This document shows, in pieces, positions 56,895 to 64,000 of a stretch of DNA of 64,000 nucleotides. Numbering within the stretch: the stretch's first letter is position 1; each line of letters starts with the position of its first letter. The notes beneath the pieces are model-generated. The model was given only the letters and a program-made list of their open reading frames with translations, ran no database searches and was not told the origin of the DNA. This DNA is from Exiguobacterium acetylicum (GTDB lineage: Bacteria > Bacillota > Bacilli > Exiguobacteriales > Exiguobacteriaceae): positions 2,568,001 through 2,632,000 of the forward strand of contig NZ_CP082333.1 of the NCBI RefSeq assembly GCF_019890935.1, read 5' to 3'. The position numbers were made by a program, and so were the translations under genes.

Positions 56895-58826
56895 TCATAC
56901 CCTTGAATCCGGTGTCGGATACATCGAACTTTCGGATGAATTCCGGAACAGATGCCGTGGGTAACGCAACCAAATCGGTAGGACACTCAAGAAGTAGCCG
57001 ACCGTGACGATACTGATCCAAAAGACAGCTAAGTTAAGAAAGGATCCCGGCTGTAGTCCGGCTTGTGTGACGACGACCTGGAACAATAAAAAGGCATGAA
57101 AGACAGAAATCAGATACGGAATGAGTAGAACAGCGCCATACTTCATTAATAAGTAGCGGCGAATGTTCCCGGAACCGAACCCGAGCGCAAACAACGTCTT
57201 CATCCGCTTTTGCTCCTGTTCCGCTGTCATCTGCATCCACACATGTAGAAAACTCGCATTGATGACGAATAACCAAATCGTCAGGAGAACGACGACGAAC
57301 GTGACGAGTCGCACGATTCGGATACCATCGATCTCATCTTCCGTCTCATTGATCAATTGATAGGGCACCGGTTGCTTCTCATCGAGCTTTGCTGCCGACT
57401 GGATGTTGCGGACGATCTTCATCCATTGTTTCCAGTCCTTCGTTCCGTAATCATGGTAGGCTGGCGTATCGAAGACGACGATTTGCCGGACGGGTTGCTT
57501 GAGTGTCTGAAAGACGGCATCACTGACGACGAAGATCGTCTCGATTTGATAATTGTAACCAAATACTAAATCGTGCGAAGCAGCGGGAAGTAATTCAAAG
57601 TCTTCTTTCTCCATCGCCTGTTTCTCTTTTTTCATCGTCGGTGTATTCTCTTCGAGTTGTACCGGACGTGCTGGTACAAAGAAACTTTGACGTCCCGTCG
57701 CTGTCCGCTCCTTAAGATGCAGTTGCCGCATCATTTTGTTGTACGACGAGATCGGTAGGAGGACGCGTGTTCCTTCTGCCTTCACTTGGATATCCTGCTG
57801 ATAGCGATCCGGGAAGGCCTCCGTCATCGTCTGCTTGATATCCTTCAATCGTTTCGTCGGTTGAGCGGATTCCTCGTAATAGACGAGCCCGAATTGGTTC
57901 TGTGATGACAAATCGAGTCCAATCAATTGAAACAAGAAGACGAGTCCGACTGCTGTTAGCGCACACGAGGTTAGAATCGTTCCGAGGGCAATGAGCGTAC
58001 TATTCGTTCGCAATTGATTGGCGATTTCCGAAACGATCAGTTTCCGCAGCGACAAGCGACGTGGTCGATATAACTTGGTCAACCACGGTAAGACATATCG
58101 GCAAATAAAAAATGATCCGATGAAGATGACAAGCGGAAAGAATATATAAAATCCTTCCGTCCGAACAAAGGCTAAGGCATAACCATAGATCAACAGGAGT
58201 AACGCTCCGATTTGCGTCAGAATCCAGGCTCGTTTTCGAAATAGCGAACGGGAACGTGTCGGTCGATCGGGACGAAAGCGGTAGATCGCAAGGACCGTTG
58301 CCGTCAGCAACACAAGGAAGGCACCACCAATCAAAGCAAGAATCGCATAAAAGGATAATTCGAATTCGATTGCTGGTAAGAACATGACTTTGACAACGGA
58401 CAGCAACAGCATCTTCGTCAAGACATTACCCAAAATCATTCCCGCAGTGATGGCTAAACCACCAACGATCAAGACTTCAATTAAAAAATACTTTAAGAAG
58501 TGTGACAATCCACTGCCGAGCGTCCGCATCGTCCGTAAATCGTTTTTACGGTGCTCAAGCATCGTATAGGTCGTCGAATAGATGAACAAGACACTAAAGA
58601 AAAGGATGATCAGCTCCGCGATGAAGACGAAGAAGATCGTCATCTCGATGACTTGGTTCAATTGACTGAGGATTTTGGCGACGTTTTGGAATGATCCATT
58701 CGTCAACAAGTTCCAATAACTCGTCACGATCGTCATCGCGATGATGATCGTCAAGGCATAGCCGTAATACAAGCGCTGATAGCGCCGGATGTTACGTAGG
58801 GCGTATTGCAGATAATTGATGCTCAT
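56895..58826 (-). CDS. BceB-type ABC permease (antimicrobial peptide resistance), first module
   Basis: A 643-residue FtsX-type permease of the peptide-antibiotic detoxification family. The plan is ten membrane helices with a large extracellular domain (about 290-510) between helices 7 and 8, which binds the peptide and couples to a sensor kinase. The N-terminus MSINYLQYALRNIRRYQRLYYGYALTIII and LEHRKNDLRTMRTLGSG are typical. It overlaps the ATPase gene by 35 bases. The paired two-component genes lie directly upstream, so resistance to bacitracin-like or lantibiotic peptides is likely; the peptide is unknown. Confidence 0.92.
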   Translation of the reverse strand: MSINYLQYALRNIRRYQRLYYGYALTIIIAMTIVTSYWNLLTNGSFQNVAKILSQLNQVIEMTIFFVFIAELIILFFSVLFIYSTTYTMLEHRKNDLRTMRTLGSGLSHFLKYFLIEVLIVGGLAITAGMILGNVLTKMLLLSVVKVMFLPAIEFELSFYAILALIGGAFLVLLTATVLAIYRFRPDRPTRSRSLFRKRAWILTQIGALLLLIYGYALAFVRTEGFYIFFPLVIFIGSFFICRYVLPWLTKLYRPRRLSLRKLIVSEIANQLRTNSTLIALGTILTSCALTAVGLVFLFQLIGLDLSSQNQFGLVYYEESAQPTKRLKDIKQTMTEAFPDRYQQDIQVKAEGTRVLLPISSYNKMMRQLHLKERTATGRQSFFVPARPVQLEENTPTMKKEKQAMEKEDFELLPAASHDLVFGYNYQIETIFVVSDAVFQTLKQPVRQIVVFDTPAYHDYGTKDWKQWMKIVRNIQSAAKLDEKQPVPYQLINETEDEIDGIRIVRLVTFVVVLLTIWLFVINASFLHVWMQMTAEQEQKRMKTLFALGFGSGNIRRYLLMKYGAVLLIPYLISVFHAFLLFQVVVTQAGLQPGSFLNLAVFWISIVTVGYFLSVLPIWLRYPRHLFRNSSESSMYPTPDSRV

Positions 58827-59556
58827 CCCCTCCTAACAACGATAACGATTCGATGACCCGTTGGAAAAAGACACGGCGTGGTTCATCGCGGAACAACTCC
58901 GTTTGAATACTACCGTCTTTTAGGAATAAGACATGATTACAATACGACGCGACTTGCGGATCGTGGGTCACGATGACCATCGTCATACCCGTCGCATTCA
59001 ACTCGGCTAGGACATCCATGACGTGTTTCGTCGCTTGGAAGTCGAGTGCTCCCGTCGGTTCGTCCGCAAGCATCAGACGTGGTGTATGGATCAGGGCGCG
59101 ACCAATCGCTGTCCGTTGTCGCTGTCCACCACTGACCTCATCAACCTGTTTATCAAGCAAATCATCAATTTGTAGACGGCGTGCCAACTCTTCCATCTCT
59201 TCCCGCGCGAGCTTTGCTTTTTTCCCTGACAGCATCAACGGGACGAGCATGTTCTCACCGAGCGTCAACGAATCGAGTAAATTGAATTCCTGAAAGATGA
59301 TGCCGAGTGTCTCGCGCCGGAAACGTGTCATCTCTTTTCGTTTGAACGTCGCTGTGTCGACGCCGTCAATCAGAATTGATCCCCAACTTGGTTCGTCGAG
59401 TGTCGCAAGCAAGTTGATCAGCGTCGATTTGCCACTACCGGACGGTCCCATGACCGCGACCATCTCACCTTCTTCGACTCGGAAATTCACATCCGTCAGC
59501 GGTTGTTCCGTCACCTTTCCGGGATAGACCTTCCCTAATTGTTTGACCTCAATCAT
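58792..59556 (-). CDS. BceA-type ABC ATPase, first module
   Basis: A 254-residue ATPase that powers the permease at 56895-58826. Walker A GPSGSGKST, signature EVSGGQRQRTAIGRAL, Walker B LMLADEPTGALD and switch HDP are complete. It belongs to the MacB/LolD-like subfamily (FQEFNLLDSLTLGENMLVPL). It overlaps the kinase gene by 8 bases and the permease by 35. ATG 59556 follows AGGAGGT. Confidence 0.94.
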   Translation of the reverse strand: MIEVKQLGKVYPGKVTEQPLTDVNFRVEEGEMVAVMGPSGSGKSTLINLLATLDEPSWGSILIDGVDTATFKRKEMTRFRRETLGIIFQEFNLLDSLTLGENMLVPLMLSGKKAKLAREEMEELARRLQIDDLLDKQVDEVSGGQRQRTAIGRALIHTPRLMLADEPTGALDFQATKHVMDVLAELNATGMTMVIVTHDPQVASYCNHVLFLKDGSIQTELFRDEPRRVFFQRVIESLSLLGGDEHQLSAIRPT

Positions 59557-60541
59557 GTGCGCGACCTCCTACTAATCGAATCCGGCATGTCGTACCGATC
59601 CCTTCTTCACTCTCGAGTTCAATCTCATGCCCGAGCTTCAAGCAGACCTGCTGGACGAAATACAATCCCATTCCGGTCGATTCCCCGTAACGTCGTCCAT
59701 TTTCACCAGTGAAGAACGCATTAAAGACACGTGGAACGTCTCGTCTCGGGATTCCGACACCGTCGTCTTGAACGGAAAGGACGACTTGCCCCTTTGTCAC
59801 TTCTGCCGTCAAAACGACTTCACGACCATGTCCCGTCGTGTACTTGATGGCGTTCGTCACGAGCTGTAAGACGAGGAAACGAAACCACTTCGCATCCGTG
59901 TAGACATACACGTCTTCAGCGATATCGAGTTTCGGAAAGACCTGATTTTTGACGAATAATCGTTTTTCTTGATTGATGATGCTCGTGACGAGCGGCTTCA
60001 GTGCCAATCGTTCTGCCTTCAAATCTGTCTCGATTGCTTCTAAACGTGACGAATAGAGCATCTGGTCGAGTCCACTGCGCAATCGATCGACCTCTTGACG
60101 CAAATCAGCTTGATAGTGCTCCCCCGGATGTTCAAGGATCAACTCGATGACGGACAACGGTGTCTTCATCTGATGAATCCACTGGTCGACATACCGATGC
60201 CGCTCCTTTTCCTTTCGTCGCTCAGCAAACAGACTGTTTCGAAATAAGGTCTGTTGCCGCTCTAAAAATTGTTCGACAGCGACGGAAATCGGTTCTTCAC
60301 TATCACTGCGAATCGGTTCTGCGACCGATTGGACCGGCTGTTGCATCCGTCGTAGCAACGGAAGCATGCTGAAGAAACGATAACTGAGATAAATCAAGAG
60401 ACCGATACTGTTCAAGAGCACGATATAAAAGAAGGCTGCTGGGCGATAAAGATCATAGAGCCATAAGACGGCATATAAAATCAGCATTTGTCCGGTAAAG
60501 AAGATGATGCCTGGTATCGCGTGCCGTAAAAAGAGCTTCAT
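59549..60541 (-). CDS. Intramembrane-sensing histidine kinase (BceS type)
   Basis: A 330-residue kinase with two N-terminal helices (about residues 10-30 and 36-56) joined by only a few residues, the intramembrane-sensing type that relies on its ABC transporter for input. The phospho-His is in WIHQMKTPLSVIEL, the N box LVLQLVTNAIKY, G1 VQDDGVGIP and G2 GESTGMGLYFVQQV. It overlaps the regulator by 4 bases and the ATPase by 8. Confidence 0.93.
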   Translation of the reverse strand: MKLFLRHAIPGIIFFTGQMLILYAVLWLYDLYRPAAFFYIVLLNSIGLLIYLSYRFFSMLPLLRRMQQPVQSVAEPIRSDSEEPISVAVEQFLERQQTLFRNSLFAERRKEKERHRYVDQWIHQMKTPLSVIELILEHPGEHYQADLRQEVDRLRSGLDQMLYSSRLEAIETDLKAERLALKPLVTSIINQEKRLFVKNQVFPKLDIAEDVYVYTDAKWFRFLVLQLVTNAIKYTTGHGREVVLTAEVTKGQVVLSVQDDGVGIPRRDVPRVFNAFFTGENGRRYGESTGMGLYFVQQVCLKLGHEIELESEEGIGTTCRIRLVGGRAHD

Positions 60542-61224
60542 GGTTCAAGGACCAGTTTATAACCGACGCCTCGCACCGTCTCAAGTCCAGCGACACCGAT
60601 CTCGGCAAGCCGTTTGCGGACACGCGTGATGTTGACGTTCAATGTATTCTCATCGACGAATGCTTCGTCATCCCAAATCCGTTCGAGTAGATCACCCCGA
60701 CTGACGATTCGTGGACTTGCCGTCAGTAACATCTCAAGGATCAGTCCCTCTTTTTTTGACAGCTCGATCGACTGTTCCCCGTACTCGACGATATAACGGT
60801 CCAAGTACAGCGTGACCCCTTCTTTCGTCACTGTCCGCTCATCCGTCTCGTTCGAGAGTGTGCCATAGGCCCGGCGAATCTGACTTTTAATCTTCGCGAT
60901 GACGACCGCTCCTTGGAACGGCTTGACGATGTAATCATCCGCTCCGTATTCAAGCGCCATAACTTGATCCATCTCCCCGACCCGTGCTGAGATGAACAGG
61001 ATGGGTGCCCGTGTCTTCATCCGCAATTGTCGACACCAATAGAAACCGTCAAACTTCGGTAAATTGACATCTAATAGAATAACGTCCGGATTCGTCTCTT
61101 CAAAGACCGCGACGACATCCCCTCGCCCATCTTCGACGACGACTCTAAAATCATAGCGTTCAAGTAGTTCTTTCAATAATGTGGCAATCTTCATATCATC
61201 TTCGACTAATAAAATCGTATGCAT
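60538..61224 (-). CDS. Response regulator (BceR type, OmpR family)
   Basis: A 228-residue regulator paired with the BceS-type kinase. The receiver has LLVEDD, phospho-Asp in VILLDVNLPKFDG, and IVKPFQGA; the winged helix (about 135-228) ends DENTLNVNITRVRKRLAEIGVAGLETVRGVGYKLV. The ATG at 61224 is 12 bases past AAGGAG but close to AGGAACG; a TTG four codons upstream abuts the site. Expected to activate the flanking transporter genes when a cell-wall-active peptide is present. Confidence 0.94.
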   Translation of the reverse strand: MHTILLVEDDMKIATLLKELLERYDFRVVVEDGRGDVVAVFEETNPDVILLDVNLPKFDGFYWCRQLRMKTRAPILFISARVGEMDQVMALEYGADDYIVKPFQGAVVIAKIKSQIRRAYGTLSNETDERTVTKEGVTLYLDRYIVEYGEQSIELSKKEGLILEMLLTASPRIVSRGDLLERIWDDEAFVDENTLNVNITRVRKRLAEIGVAGLETVRGVGYKLVLEP

Positions 61225-61264
61225 CGTTCCTATCAACTCCTTCTCCCTTTATCATAACGAACTC

Positions 61265-61300
61265 AAAAAGGACTGGAAACGATTATTCCGTTTCCAGTTC
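61265..61300 (-). terminator. Terminator after the second Bce-type transporter
   Basis: Minus-strand stem ACTGGAAACG / CGTTTCCAGT with loop GAATAAT and TCCTTTTT, between the permease and the response regulator genes. It separates the second transporter from the two-component operon. Confidence 0.88.
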
Positions 61301-61321
61301 GGTGTACCCCTATTTAGTTCA

Positions 61322-63238
61322 TCACGTGACGATGCGGCGATACGCACGGACCGTGACGATATAGTAGATCAGATAGACGATCGTATAACAAACAATCGCA
61401 AGTAATGTCGGACGAACGATGTTGTAGTTCAACAGTTTCTGCAAGACTTGCATCGCAACTAAACTATGAACAAGTCCGAGCACATACGGTAAGGAGAAGA
61501 CGAATCCGACAAGGCGACGGATGATGCCCGTCTGTTCTTTCTCATCGACACCGATTTTCTGGATGATGGCAAACCGTTGTTTCGATTCTTCTGCTTCCGC
61601 GAGCATCTTGAAGTAGATGATTGAACCCGTCGCAAGCAAGAAGACGAGACCAAGGAAGCCGGCAGCAAACGCGAGTAAGCCTGTCGTTGCCGTCGTCATC
61701 GCGTAGACAGGATAGTACGCCGCCATCTCCGTGTCCGCTTGTTTTCCATATAGTTGCGTCAACTGTTTCATCAATCCATCGTCATGACGTTCATCTGAGA
61801 ACTGATAATTCGTCAGCGTGAAGCCTTTTTCCGGCATCTTCGCGAACGCATCATCGTTTACGACGAAGGCGAGCCGCTGTTTCTCATAAAGTTGAGCGAT
61901 CGGTAGATTCGTCGCAGCGGTGATGCGAAAGGATTCATGAACGTCCTTGATTTCAACACCGACCGGCGATTTGACTTTCATCTTCAACAAATCATTTCCT
62001 TTGAATGTCTCAAGGACGATCGCTTCGCCTTGTTTCGGTTCTTTAATGACCGTTTTCCCATTCGCTTTCGCGAGCTTGACGTAGTCCGAATAGTTGACGT
62101 AGCTGAATTGTCCCGGCTGGTCTTCATACGCATACGTCGCGTAGTAGCGTGTGAACGTCAGCGGGTTCGGCAGATCGGTCATCTGATGGTCGACGTTCTT
62201 GACGTTAACCATCGTCCGGCTGTCGATTTTCTGGTCGGACTTGGCAATCAGCTGTTCCACTTCTGCTTGTTTACTCGCAATCGATAGACTGTACGGAACT
62301 TGTTCCTCGACGGTCTGATCGATGAAATAATAAATCGATGTCGCTGTACCGACCGTCGTCAAGGTTACGGCAGTGATGACCGTAATCGTCGACAGCATGA
62401 CGGCATTCGATTTGATTCGTGACAACAATTGCCCGTGCAAAATCAAATTCGTTCCTTTGAAATGTCGCGCTTGATTACTTAAGAGGCGCAATAAGAAGAT
62501 CGTAAAGTAACTCATCGTTCCGAACGTTCCGAGAATGACGCAGAGCATCAAGAGCGGGGCGACGATCGTAAAGTGATCCATCAACGGTTGTCCGGTCAAA
62601 TAGTAACCGACACCGATCAAGATGACGGAAAGGACAGCTAGGATCGGATGGACTTTCGGAAGGGATTCCGCTTGTTGTTCTGCCTTGAACAATTCGATTA
62701 ATGTAAAACGATAGATCGTCCGAGCAGAACGTAATGCGATGATCAAGAAAATCAACAGGAAGACACCGATCGTCTGCAGGACGGAAGCTCCGCTGATCGT
62801 AAACGTCGCATCGACTTGCATCGCCATGACGGAAGCGAGCAACTGTACGAAGTATTTCGAAGCGACGGTACCAATCGCAATTCCGAGAATCAGACCAATC
62901 ACTCCGTACCCCATCGTCTCAAGGAAAATCAGGCGAGCAATCTGCCCTCGCTCTAAACCGAGTAATGCATAAAGTCCGATTTCCTTCTTACGACGACGTA
63001 AGAAGAAGTCACTTGAATACCAGATGAAGATAGCAGAGAAAAGCGCTAGAATGACACTTGCTCCGGTAAAGACCGTTCCCAGTTTTCCGTACAATTCGTT
63101 CGCCTGAAGCATCGCTTCATTCGATCGAATCGCGAGGAACGTGTAGTAAATGAGAATCGCAAACGTGACCGCACCGAGGTACATCACGTTTTGACGGATG
63201 TTCTTCAAGTTTTGAAACGCCAGTTTAGACAAGCTCAC
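61322..63238 (-). CDS. BceB-type ABC permease, second module
   Basis: A 638-residue FtsX-type permease. Family features are SLSKLAFQNLKNIRQNVMYLGAVTFAILIYYTFLAI at the N-terminus, FLRRRKKEIGLYALLGLERGQIARLIFLE, and an extracellular domain between about residues 300 and 500. Start is GTG 63238, 6 bases after GGAGGTG; the long frame above it lies inside the ATPase gene. It overlaps the ATPase stop by 14 bases. Only about half the length aligns well with the first module by eye, so the two probably recognise different peptides. Confidence 0.92.
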   Translation of the reverse strand: MSLSKLAFQNLKNIRQNVMYLGAVTFAILIYYTFLAIRSNEAMLQANELYGKLGTVFTGASVILALFSAIFIWYSSDFFLRRRKKEIGLYALLGLERGQIARLIFLETMGYGVIGLILGIAIGTVASKYFVQLLASVMAMQVDATFTISGASVLQTIGVFLLIFLIIALRSARTIYRFTLIELFKAEQQAESLPKVHPILAVLSVILIGVGYYLTGQPLMDHFTIVAPLLMLCVILGTFGTMSYFTIFLLRLLSNQARHFKGTNLILHGQLLSRIKSNAVMLSTITVITAVTLTTVGTATSIYYFIDQTVEEQVPYSLSIASKQAEVEQLIAKSDQKIDSRTMVNVKNVDHQMTDLPNPLTFTRYYATYAYEDQPGQFSYVNYSDYVKLAKANGKTVIKEPKQGEAIVLETFKGNDLLKMKVKSPVGVEIKDVHESFRITAATNLPIAQLYEKQRLAFVVNDDAFAKMPEKGFTLTNYQFSDERHDDGLMKQLTQLYGKQADTEMAAYYPVYAMTTATTGLLAFAAGFLGLVFLLATGSIIYFKMLAEAEESKQRFAIIQKIGVDEKEQTGIIRRLVGFVFSLPYVLGLVHSLVAMQVLQKLLNYNIVRPTLLAIVCYTIVYLIYYIVTVRAYRRIVT

Positions 63239-63986
63239 GGACGGCACCTCCGAGTTCGCGTTGAACTTCCATAATCTGTTCGAAGAATTCTTTCTGCGAA
63301 CCGAAGCGATGGACTTCCTTGAACAGCTCTCCATCCTTGACGAACAAAATCCGTTCCGCATAAGACGCTGTCATCGGATCGTGTGTCACCATCAGGATCG
63401 TCGCGCCTTCATCGTTGAGTGATTGCATCGCTTCGAGTAACCCTGTCGCCGACTTCGAATCCAGCGCACCAGTTGGCTCGTCGGCTAAAATGAGTGACGG
63501 ATCATGAATGATCGCACGCGCGGCAGCCGTCCGCTGTTTTTGTCCACCCGATAGTTCGACGGGACGTTTATCGAGTAAGTCGTGGATACCAAGTTGACGC
63601 GCCACACGATCGACACGTTCTAAAATCATCTTTTTATCGACGTTCGCGAGTGATAGCGGTAAGGCGATGTTTTCCCGGACCGTCATCGTATCGAGGAGAT
63701 TGAAGTCCTGGAAGATGAAGCCGAGTTGCTCCCGACGGAAACGGGCTAATTGTTTTTCCTTCATCGCCGTCACGTCTGCTCCGTTGATTAAAATCGAGCC
63801 GTCCGTCGGCTGATCGATCGTTGACAGCAGGTTGAGTAATGTCGATTTCCCGGCACCGGATGGACCCATGATACTGACGAACTCTCCTTCGTGGACACGG
63901 AGCGTCGTCGGACGCAGTGCTTCGTGGCGTGCTGTTTTCGTTTGATACGTTTTTGAAATCTGTTCTGCTTGTAAGATTGCTTTCAT
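63225..63986 (-). CDS. BceA-type ABC ATPase, second module
   Basis: A 253-residue ATPase of the BceA/MacB subfamily. Walker A GPSGAGKST, signature ELSGGQKQRTAAARAI, Walker B LILADEPTGALDS and HDPMTA are present, and FQDFNLLDTMTVRENIALPL is the subfamily mark. It is the first gene of the second transporter operon and stops inside the permease gene. ATG 63986 follows AGGAGGCATTAC. Confidence 0.94.
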   Translation of the reverse strand: MKAILQAEQISKTYQTKTARHEALRPTTLRVHEGEFVSIMGPSGAGKSTLLNLLSTIDQPTDGSILINGADVTAMKEKQLARFRREQLGFIFQDFNLLDTMTVRENIALPLSLANVDKKMILERVDRVARQLGIHDLLDKRPVELSGGQKQRTAAARAIIHDPSLILADEPTGALDSKSATGLLEAMQSLNDEGATILMVTHDPMTASYAERILFVKDGELFKEVHRFGSQKEFFEQIMEVQRELGGAVRELV

Positions 63987-64000
63987 CTGTAATGCCTCCT

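Noticed and set aside
63181-63260. Apparent one-base frame discrepancy when counting the second BceA-type gene by eye
   Set aside because: It came from my manual base counting; the protein reads through without interruption, so no frameshift is claimed.

Overview
The window reads as a chromosomal stretch of a motile, low-to-mid GC Bacillota of the order Bacillales. Gene content and order (yvyF-flgM-flgN-flgK-flgL-yviE-fliW-csrA; comFA-comFC-degV-degU-degS-yvyE-LCP-tagO; fliD-fliS-fliT; BceRS-type modules) follow the Bacillus plan. The mix of two flagellins, SecA2/SlaP, YitT and a DUF418 protein at roughly 50% GC suggests Exiguobacterium. That genus call is inference from gene content, not a database match. 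No rRNA, tRNA, CRISPR array, prophage or insertion sequence was seen.

Layout. (1) 1-12.6 kb: motility. A FliS-like chaperone and a first flagellin lie at the left edge with YaaR and DUF2225 proteins and a membrane diguanylate cyclase. Then, on the minus strand, come a chemoreceptor, the main flagellin (hag), two strikingly AT-rich glycosyltransferases and flaG-fliD-fliS-fliT. Hag, flaG and the chemoreceptor each have a sigma-D-like promoter, and the hag leader carries two likely CsrA sites. (2) 12.7-26.6 kb: a T-box-controlled oligopeptide-binding lipoprotein, an interspersed repeat, a tandem GNAT enzyme, a two-component system divergent from a secreted three-repeat His-rich protein, a PAS-GGDEF-EAL protein, a YitT protein, a hydrolase and a phytoene/squalene synthase-like protein. 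(3) 26.8-33.6 kb: the late flagellar operon ending in fliW-csrA, plus comFA-comFC. (4) 33.8-42.8 kb: degV, degUS, yvyE, an LCP ligase, chromate transporter, DUF418 protein, tagO and a Rok-like DNA-binding protein. (5) 43.1-56.2 kb: an SH3-amidase, beta-phosphoglucomutase, a secA2-slaP pair, Asp23, an O-acyltransferase and SGNH hydrolase pair, a thiol/quinone-stress pair of the MhqD/MhqE type and a NatAB-like exporter. (6) 56.2-64 kb: two BceAB-type transporters flanking one BceRS-type two-component system.

How it fits together. FlgM, the sigma-D-like promoters, FliW-CsrA and the hag leader make a complete flagellin-control circuit within one window. The glycosyltransferases between hag and flaG probably modify flagellin. 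DegSU, the two c-di-GMP enzymes and the competence genes link motility to other surface behaviours. TagO, the LCP protein, the amidase, SecA2/SlaP and the Bce modules form an envelope-building and envelope-defence set.

Starts were moved from the longest reading frame to the codon with the best Shine-Dalgarno spacing where the sequence allowed. Base positions of short sites were counted by eye and may be off by one or two.
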